A stretch of DNA of 64,000 nucleotides, taken from NCBI RefSeq assembly GCF_034344865.1, contig NZ_CP133774.1, positions 2,356,001-2,420,000 of the forward strand, in the 5' to 3' direction. The notes below the pieces were generated by a model. The model made no database searches and was not told where the DNA came from. It saw nothing but the letters and a program-made list of their open reading frames with translations. The DNA comes from Pseudomonas sp. 10S4. GTDB taxonomy: Bacteria; Pseudomonadota; Gammaproteobacteria; Pseudomonadales; Pseudomonadaceae. A program made the translations under genes and the position numbers. How positions within the stretch are numbered: the first letter of the stretch is position 1; each line of letters opens with the position of its first letter. Positions 57,148 through 64,000 of this stretch are shown piece after piece.

Positions 57148-57222
57148 GGCGGCTGTGCGCGGGATACCTTCGGGTATGCCGAGTTGCCAGAGGATCGGTC
57201 CGCGAACCTGCGTACAGCTGCC
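57148..57222 (+). ncRNA. Structured leader element, copy B
   Basis: Closing stem 57148-57163 with 57207-57222 (16 bp with G-U pairs), inner hairpins ATACC-TTCG-GGTAT and CCGA/TCGG. It ends 59 nt before the ATG of the DUF6124 gene. Between leader and gene, CTCCA (57255-57259) can pair with TGGAG (57270-57274), which contains the likely ribosome site. Confidence 0.65.
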
Positions 57223-57281
57223 ACCCAAATTGCTTCGCGGTAATTTGTCAGTGGCTCCATTTCTTCCTCTGGAGTACCGCT

Positions 57282-57530
57282 ATGTTCAAACCTACCCCTA
57301 ATCCGCCCACCCGAAAACCCAGCGCGATGTTCATGATCGTCCCTAATGTGGACGCCGAAAGCCTATTAGCCCACGCCTGTGAGTCCCTAGCCTCTGCCAG
57401 TGTCATGGCCAGTGATTTTGCCGCGCGCCTGCAAGGGCCGGACCGGCATACGGCGATGGCGTTTCAGCAAATTGTCATGCTGGCCGAGTTGGCGGTGAAT
57501 CGGGTGCTGGATACCGTCGATCCGGCGTAG
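57282..57530 (+). CDS. DUF6124 small protein, copy 1
   Basis: 82 residues, starting MFKPTPNPPTRKPS, then a hydrophobic FMIVP and a long amphipathic helical region (SLLAHACESLASASVMASDFA, then MAFQQIVMLAELAVNRVLD). I recall this as DUF6124, a small multicopy Pseudomonas family of unknown function. ATG 57282 is chosen because the paralogue starts identically; upstream in-frame codons would run into the leader. 68 of 82 positions are identical to copy 2. Confidence 0.8.
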   Translation: MFKPTPNPPTRKPSAMFMIVPNVDAESLLAHACESLASASVMASDFAARLQGPDRHTAMAFQQIVMLAELAVNRVLDTVDPA

Positions 57531-57904
57531 ACCGCGTCATCGTTCATCGCGAGCAAGCTCGCTCCCACATTGGATCGCGTCCATCCGGACAACCCTGTCT
57601 ATTGTGGGAGCTGGCTTGCCTGCGAAGGCGGCCTGACAGCCGACCTATCTCTTCCGGATGGATTCGGTCCAATTGTGGGAGCGAGCCTGCTCGCGAAGGC
57701 GTCCTCGAAAACGATGCTGTTTAATGGTCAGCAAAAATTTCGGAACCTTCCCACGATGTTTTCAGGTTGCCCGTCGGACGTGGCATCTCTAGCCTTTTGT
57801 CTGTCGCTGACACATTCAGCGATCGGGCTTCGCGGCCCACTGAACTGAGGCATAATCGCCGCGCCTTACAACAGCACTTTTGTGTGCTTGTCGTTTTTTG
57901 TCAT

Positions 57905-57977
57905 GGCGGCTGTGCGTGGGATACCTTCGGGTATGCCGATTCTCAGTTCTCGGTCCGCGAACCCGCGTACAGCTGCC
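57905..57977 (+). ncRNA. Structured leader element, copy C
   Basis: Closing stem 57905-57920 with 57962-57977. Relative to copy B the left arm changes C to T at stem position 13 (giving a U-G pair) and the right arm changes T to C at position 14 (G-U becomes G-C). Pairing is kept. Hairpin ATACC-TTCG-GGTAT is conserved. Ends 61 nt before the ATG. Confidence 0.65.
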
Positions 57978-58038
57978 ACCCTTACATTGCATCGCGGCAA
58001 TTGGGGGTGGCTCCATATTAATGAACTGAGGTGTCACC

Positions 58039-58287
58039 ATGTTCAAACCAACCCCAAATCCCCCGACCCGCAAACCCAGCACGATGTACATGATCGTCCC
58101 CGAAAAAGACACGGAAAGCCTGTTGGCCAATGCCTGTGAGTCCCTGGCGTCGGCGAGTGTCCTGGCCAGCGATTTTGCGGCGCGACTTCAATGGCCGGAC
58201 CGGCAGACAGCGATGGCGATCCAGCAACTGGTCATGCTGGCTGATCTGGCGGTGAATCGGGCGCTGGATAATGTCGATCCGGCGTAA
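58039..58287 (+). CDS. DUF6124 small protein, copy 2
   Basis: 82 residues with the same plan as copy 1: MFKPTPNPPTRKPS, YMIVP, then a helical region ending AVNRALDNVDPA. A GAGGTG ribosome site lies at 58028-58033. Most of the 14 differences from copy 1 are conservative (F/Y, M/L, I/L, E/D), which suggests both are under selection. The function is unknown. Confidence 0.8.
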   Translation: MFKPTPNPPTRKPSTMYMIVPEKDTESLLANACESLASASVLASDFAARLQWPDRQTAMAIQQLVMLADLAVNRALDNVDPA

Positions 58288-58308
58288 CCATTAGGCCGAG
58301 TTATCGTT

Positions 58309-58384
58309 CTTCGCGAGCAAGCCCGCTCCCACATTGGATCTGCGTCGTTCACAAATCCCCTGTGGGAGCGGGCTTGCTCGCGAA
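58309..58384 (+). repeat. REPIN upstream of yqiA
   Basis: An inverted arm at 58309-58333 and a forward arm at 58361-58384 of the GTGGGAGCGGGCTTGCTCGCGAA family. Confidence 0.85.
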
Positions 58385-58479
58385 GGCGTTAGAACAGACG
58401 CCTCAAATCCCAGGGATATCCCCGATCCTCCCGTCTCCCTGTAAACTGCGCCTCTTTACCCGACGCTCAGGGAGTTCAA

Positions 58480-59088
58480 ATGTCCGGTTCGATCCTTTAT
58501 ATCCACGGTTTCAACAGCGCGCCTTCGTCAAAAAAGGCGACACAGTTGATGGAAGTGATGGACCGTCTGGGCTTGAGCGATCAGTTGCAGGTCCCGGCCT
58601 TGCATCACCACCCGCGCGAGGCCATCGGTCAGCTAAACCGGGCGATTGAAGCGCTGGGGCGGCCACTGCTGGTCGGCAGCTCACTCGGCGGCTACTATGC
58701 CACTCACTTGGCCGAGCACCATGACCTCAAGGCCCTGCTGATCAACCCTGCCGTCAGTCCGCACCGGATGTTTGACGGGTATCTGGGGACGCAGAAAAAC
58801 TTGTATACCGATGAAGCCTGGGAATTGACCCACGACCATGTGACGGCCCTGGCCGAGCTGGAAGTGCCGGCGCCCCAGGATCCGCAGCGCTATCAGGTGT
58901 GGTTGCAGACCGGCGACGAAACGCTGGACTACCGCCTCGCCCAGCAGTATTACCGAGCCTGTGCCTTGCGCATCCAGGCCGGCGGCGACCATAGTTTCCA
59001 GGGCTTTGCCGAACAATTGCCGGCCATGTTGAGTTTTGCCGGTATCGGCGCAGATTTGTATCAGGCGATCGATTTCACCGCTCTATAA
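58480..59088 (+). CDS. yqiA: YqiA/YcfP-family alpha/beta-hydrolase (esterase)
   Basis: 202 residues. Short alpha/beta hydrolase with YIHGFNSAPSSKKA at the N-terminus, nucleophile elbow LVGSSLGGYYA (~67-77, Ser) and a C-terminal GGDHSFQGF with the catalytic His. Acts on short acyl or palmitoyl-CoA-type esters in E. coli. Upstream -10-like TAAACT near 58441. Directly precedes parE, as in many gamma-proteobacteria. Confidence 0.92.
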   Translation: MSGSILYIHGFNSAPSSKKATQLMEVMDRLGLSDQLQVPALHHHPREAIGQLNRAIEALGRPLLVGSSLGGYYATHLAEHHDLKALLINPAVSPHRMFDGYLGTQKNLYTDEAWELTHDHVTALAELEVPAPQDPQRYQVWLQTGDETLDYRLAQQYYRACALRIQAGGDHSFQGFAEQLPAMLSFAGIGADLYQAIDFTAL

Positions 59089-59131
59089 AAAACTTCGCCT
59101 CTTATTCACGGAACATTGACGACGAGACCCC

Positions 59132-61036
59132 ATGGCCACTCCCAGCGCTAGCTCTTATAACGCAGACGCCATCGAAGTCCTCTCGGGCCTCGACCCGGTG
59201 CGTAAACGCCCCGGCATGTACACCGACACCAGTCGGCCGAACCACCTCGCCCAGGAAGTCATCGACAACAGCGTCGACGAAGCCTTGGCCGGGCACGCGA
59301 CGTCGGTGCAGGTCATCCTGCACGCCGATCACTCCCTGGAAGTCAGCGATGACGGCCGTGGCATGCCGGTGGACATTCACCCGGAAGAGGGCGTGTCGGG
59401 TGTCGAGCTGATCCTCACCAAACTCCATGCGGGCGGCAAGTTTTCCAACAAGAACTACCAGTTCTCCGGCGGTTTGCACGGGGTAGGTATTTCCGTGGTC
59501 AACGCCTTGTCGAACGAAGTTCGTGTCCGCGTAAAGCGTGACGGCAACGAATACCAGATGACTTTTGCTGACGGTTACAAGAAAACCGAGCTGGAAGTCA
59601 TTGGCACCGTCGGCAAGCGCAACACCGGCACCAGCGTGTTCTTCGCGCCGGACCCGAAGTATTTCGATTCGCCAAAATTCTCCATCAGCCGCCTCAAACA
59701 CGTGCTCAAGGCCAAGGCCGTTCTGTGCCCGGGGCTGCTGGTCAGTTTTGAAGACAAGGCAACCGGCGAAAAAGTCGAATGGCATTACGAAGACGGCCTG
59801 CGCTCCTACCTGGTAGACGCGGTCAATGGCTTCGAGCGTCTGCCGGACGAGCCGTTTTGCGGCAGCCTGGCCGGTAATAAAGAAGCGGTTGATTGGGCGC
59901 TGCTGTGGTTGCCGGAAGGTGGCGACAGCGTGCAGGAAAGCTACGTCAACCTGATCCCGACGGCCCAGGGCGGTACGCACGTCAACGGTTTGCGTCAGGG
60001 CTTGCTCGATGCGATGCGCGAGTTCTGCGAGTTCCGCAGCCTGCTGCCGCGCGGCGTGAAGCTGGCGCCGGAAGACGTCTGGGAGCGCATCGCCTTCGTC
60101 CTGTCGATGAAAATGCAGGAGCCGCAATTCTCCGGCCAGACCAAAGAACGCCTGTCGTCCCGTGAAGCGGCGGCTTTCGTCTCTGGCGTGGTCAAGGATG
60201 CATTCAGCCTGTGGCTCAACGCCAACCCGGAAACCGGCATGCTGCTGGCGGAGCTGGCGATCAACAACGCCGGCCGTCGTCTGAAAGCGAGCAAAAAGGT
60301 CGAGCGCAAGCGCATCACCGCGGGTCCCGCACTGCCGGGCAAACTCGCCGACTGCGCCGGGCAGGACCCGATGCGCTCCGAACTGTTCCTGGTCGAAGGT
60401 GATTCCGCTGGCGGTTCGGCCAAGCAGGCGCGTGACAAAGAGTTTCAAGCGATCCTGCCGTTACGCGGCAAGATCCTGAACACCTGGGAAGTCGACGGCA
60501 GCGAAGTGCTGGCCAGCCAGGAAGTGCACAACATTGCCGTTGCCATCGGTGTCGATCCGGGCTCGGCAGACATCGCCCAGCTGCGTTACGGCAAGATCTG
60601 CATCCTCGCCGACGCCGACTCCGACGGTCTGCACATCGCGACCTTGCTTTGCGCGTTGTTCGTCCAGCATTTCCGCCCGTTGGTGGATGCCGGTCACGTC
60701 TACGTCGCGATGCCGCCGCTGTACCGCATCGACCTGGGCAAAGAGATTTACTACGCCCTGGACGAAGCCGAGCGCGATGGCATCCTTGATCGGCTGGTGG
60801 CCGAGAAGAAACGCGGCAAGCCGCAGGTCACCCGATTCAAAGGTCTGGGTGAAATGAACCCGCCGCAACTGCGCGAAACCACCATGGACCCGAACACGCG
60901 GCGCCTGGTGCAGTTGACGCTGGAGGATTACGAGGCCACCGCCGAAATGATGGACATGCTGCTGGCGAAGAAACGCGCCGGTGACCGCAAGTCCTGGCTG
61001 GAATCCAAAGGCAACCTGGCCGAGGTTCTGGGCTGA
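59132..61036 (+). CDS. parE: DNA topoisomerase IV subunit B
   Basis: ATPase subunit of topoisomerase IV, which separates linked daughter chromosomes. 634 residues. GHKL ATPase motifs: EVIDNSVDEALAGHA (~45), DDGRGMPVD (~75), GGLHGVG (~115). Toprim motif EGDSAGGSAKQARD (~421-434) and DADSDGLHI (~495) for metal binding. The stop overlaps the ATG of the next gene by one base. Confidence 0.97.
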   Translation: MATPSASSYNADAIEVLSGLDPVRKRPGMYTDTSRPNHLAQEVIDNSVDEALAGHATSVQVILHADHSLEVSDDGRGMPVDIHPEEGVSGVELILTKLHAGGKFSNKNYQFSGGLHGVGISVVNALSNEVRVRVKRDGNEYQMTFADGYKKTELEVIGTVGKRNTGTSVFFAPDPKYFDSPKFSISRLKHVLKAKAVLCPGLLVSFEDKATGEKVEWHYEDGLRSYLVDAVNGFERLPDEPFCGSLAGNKEAVDWALLWLPEGGDSVQESYVNLIPTAQGGTHVNGLRQGLLDAMREFCEFRSLLPRGVKLAPEDVWERIAFVLSMKMQEPQFSGQTKERLSSREAAAFVSGVVKDAFSLWLNANPETGMLLAELAINNAGRRLKASKKVERKRITAGPALPGKLADCAGQDPMRSELFLVEGDSAGGSAKQARDKEFQAILPLRGKILNTWEVDGSEVLASQEVHNIAVAIGVDPGSADIAQLRYGKICILADADSDGLHIATLLCALFVQHFRPLVDAGHVYVAMPPLYRIDLGKEIYYALDEAERDGILDRLVAEKKRGKPQVTRFKGLGEMNPPQLRETTMDPNTRRLVQLTLEDYEATAEMMDMLLAKKRAGDRKSWLESKGNLAEVLG

Positions 61037-62025
61037 TGCGGCTTGGCTTTGCCCTGGCGTGTGCGTTGCTGCTGGTCTCGGTAACGGCGTCTGCCGAACC
61101 GGCGCCGGAGCTGCGCCTGTTGTCCGAACATGCCGTCGATGGCATGCGCGGCGGCAACCTGTCGGGGCTGGCCCAGTGTGGCAAAGAGCTGTGGACCGTT
61201 TCGGATCGCGACGATGATCAAATCTACCGTCTCGATACCCGCCAAAAAACCTGGCAAGCCGAAACCGTGCACATCGACGTACCACCCGTGCCGGACAGCG
61301 GTTTGCCCTTGGGATTGAGTTCGCGTAATTGGGCGGCGTCTTTCGTGCGCGGTGGGGACCTGGATTTCGAAGGCATCACCTGTGACAGCGCCGGCAATCG
61401 CTACATCGTCAGCGAAGGCCACGCGGCCGTGCTGCAAGTGTCGCCGCAGGGCACTGCGTCGTGGCTGAAAATCTCGCCGATGCTGGTTCGCGAAGCGCGG
61501 GCCAGCGGCATGCTGCTGCAATTCAATGCGCTGTTCGAAGGCTTGGCGATCAATCCGGCGGGCGATGAAATGTGGCTCGCCGCGGAGCGTCAAAGCCGTG
61601 GTTTGCTGCGGATCAAACGTAAGCAGACCGTGTGGGACTGCGACGGTGGCTGTGTGTTGTTGAGCGAAGCGGGCATGGAAATGCAGCCACCGCAGTTTCC
61701 CAAGGCCAGACCGGTTAACCGGGATTTTTCCGACCTGTCATTGTTCAACGGCAAGCTGTTTACCCTTGAGCGCAACGCCTATCAGATCTGTCGCCGCGAC
61801 GCGCAAACGGCCAAAGTCGAGCGCTGCTGGTCGTATGCCGCCGAGTTGTTGCAGGAAAACCGTCGTTACTCACAGAACTATGGGCTGGAAGAGGCGTTGA
61901 TCATTGACGCCGACGGTGCCTGGATTGGTGTCGACAACAACTTCGGTGCCCGCGCCGATGGTGAAGTCCGCCCGATTGTCTGGCGCTTCGCCGCGCCTGA
62001 AGGTGGCTGGAGCGCCAAGCCGTGA
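61036..62025 (+). CDS. Phytase-like esterase family secreted protein
   Basis: 329 residues. Sec signal MRLGFALACALLLVSVTASA, then a beta-propeller-like domain with the 'esterase-like activity of phytase' pattern: LSGLAQCGKELWTVSDRDD (~42), GGDLDFEGIT (~109), ALFEGLAINPAGDEMWLA (~165). Probably periplasmic. Substrate unknown. Translationally coupled to parE and to the protease gene downstream. Confidence 0.85.
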   Translation: MRLGFALACALLLVSVTASAEPAPELRLLSEHAVDGMRGGNLSGLAQCGKELWTVSDRDDDQIYRLDTRQKTWQAETVHIDVPPVPDSGLPLGLSSRNWAASFVRGGDLDFEGITCDSAGNRYIVSEGHAAVLQVSPQGTASWLKISPMLVREARASGMLLQFNALFEGLAINPAGDEMWLAAERQSRGLLRIKRKQTVWDCDGGCVLLSEAGMEMQPPQFPKARPVNRDFSDLSLFNGKLFTLERNAYQICRRDAQTAKVERCWSYAAELLQENRRYSQNYGLEEALIIDADGAWIGVDNNFGARADGEVRPIVWRFAAPEGGWSAKP

Positions 62026-62543
62026 GTCAGCAACCGCCGGGCAAACGCGCCGGTCGGGTGTTCATGATCCTGGCCTGGTGCGCGGCATTGTTTTTGGCGA
62101 CACGGTTTTTCGGGCAGTTGGAAGAGCGTCAGCAAAACCCTAATGCGGTGCTCAGTTCGCAGCAGGGTGAAGGTTTTGTCGAAGTGAAACTGGTCGGTAA
62201 CAACCAGGGTCATTTTGTCGCCAGCGGCCAGATCAACGGCCAGCCGGTGGATTTTATGCTGGATACCGGGGCGACCGATGTGTCGATCCCGCAGGAATTG
62301 GCCGAACGGCTGAAACTGGAGAAAGGCTTCGGGGTGACCCTGAGCACGGCCAACGGTTTGAGCCAGGGTTATCGAACCCGCATCGACCGTTTGCAACTGG
62401 GCGATATCGTGCTGCGTGATGTTCGCGCGCTGGTCGCGCCAGGCCTGGAGGGCAATCAAGTGCTGCTCGGTATGAGCGCACTGAACAAACTTGAATTTAC
62501 CCAGCGCGGTGGCACCATGCTGCTGCGCCAGACAACGAAATGA
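62022..62543 (+). CDS. Retropepsin-like aspartic protease (TIGR02281 type)
   Basis: 173 residues from GTG 62022 (overlaps the previous gene by 4 nt). One N-terminal membrane segment (~10-30), then a single-lobe aspartic protease domain with the active-site motif [13 protein letters not shown] (~80-92), and the second pattern [14 protein letters not shown] near 150. It probably works as a dimer in the periplasm. Located between parE and parC, as PA4965. Confidence 0.88.
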   Translation: MSQQPPGKRAGRVFMILAWCAALFLATRFFGQLEERQQNPNAVLSSQQGEGFVEVKLVGNNQGHFVASGQINGQPVDFMLDTGATDVSIPQELAERLKLEKGFGVTLSTANGLSQGYRTRIDRLQLGDIVLRDVRALVAPGLEGNQVLLGMSALNKLEFTQRGGTMLLRQTTK

Positions 62544-62554
62544 TGAGGCCCGCA

Positions 62555-64000
<1,446 letters not shown>

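Larger units (their letters stand above)
56845..58287 (+). repeat. Tandem duplication of a REP + leader + DUF6124 cassette
   Basis: Two units of about 757 bp (ATGs at 57282 and 58039). Each has a REP arm, a second REP arm, a conserved 120-bp block (TTTAATGGTCAGCAAAAATT through CAGCGATCGGGCTTCGCGG), a CATAAT -10 candidate, the stem-loop leader and an 82-codon gene. The unit starts near 56845 and 57602. Only the spacer between gene 1 and unit 2 (57531-57600) differs clearly, and it holds another REP arm. Confidence 0.85.

Noticed and set aside
59102..60448. 448-codon open frame opposite parE
   Set aside because: Antisense shadow; parE motifs are intact on the plus strand.

Overview
The window is chromosomal DNA of a Pseudomonas, most likely of the P. 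fluorescens complex. Three things point there. The gene order matches, in blocks, what I recall of the P. aeruginosa PAO1 region PA4964 to PA5018 (parC/parE, cpdA, thiC, tolC/opmH, waaA, hldE, msbA, waaL, wapR, ssg, dnpA, wapH, waaPGCF, glnE, aceEF, dipA, msrA). The coding DNA is GC-rich. The gaps are full of the REP/REPIN repeats typical of fluorescent pseudomonads (cores GTGGGAGCGGGCTTGCTCGCGAA and TGTGGCGAGGGAGCTTGCTCCC).

Layout. 1-2031: a low-GC accessory patch. It holds the 3' end of an unknown gene, two tandem paralogous small genes and two further orphan small genes, arranged like a polymorphic-toxin tip with an immunity array. 2244-2704: a structured leader and a small DUF3077-like gene, then a REP-arm array. 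3189-9404: rlmJ, msrA, dipA (c-di-GMP phosphodiesterase) and a PhoD-like phosphatase. 9682-14317: aceF and aceE (pyruvate dehydrogenase E2 and E1), with operator-like palindromes upstream of aceE. 14701-17640: glnE. 18015-24973: waaF-waaC-waaG-waaP-wapP-wapQ and a tandem-kinase gene, a tight operon for the LPS inner core and its phosphorylation. 25211-33891: a lipoprotein, a core carbamoyltransferase, wapH, mig-14, dnpA, a DUF6625 protein, ssg and wapR. 33917-36999 (minus): an acyltransferase and an O-antigen ligase fused to a kinase domain. 37156-41981: msbA, a PAPS-dependent sulfotransferase with its own APS kinase, and hldE. 42234-48109: a hypothetical protein, two oxidoreductases, an SMR pump, a LysR regulator and waaA. 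48283-56460: tolC, a TPP riboswitch with thiC and cytX, an RsiV-like lipoprotein, nudF, a DUF1249 protein and cpdA. 56461-58287: an interspersed repeat and a tandem duplication of a DUF6124 gene with its leader. 58480-64000: yqiA, parE, a phytase-like protein, a retropepsin-like protease and the 5' part of parC.

How it works together. The centre is an almost complete LPS core factory: heptose supply (hldE), Kdo and heptose transfer (waaA, waaC, waaF), outer-core sugars (waaG, wapH, wapR, ssg), kinases, carbamoylation, flipping (msbA), ligation (waaL) and possible sulfation and acylation.

The best candidate for something undescribed is a stem-loop leader with a 16-bp closing stem. It occurs three times, always 60-62 nt before the ATG of a small DUF6124/DUF3077-like gene, and its base changes preserve pairing. 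The second is the sulfotransferase/CysC pair inside the LPS cluster.

Caution on data quality. Several housekeeping genes (aceE, msbA, dipA, the carbamoyltransferase, an aldo/keto reductase) carry single-base indels, five of them within about 320 bp of aceE. Most are probably sequencing or assembly errors, so the broken state of any gene here should not be taken at face value.
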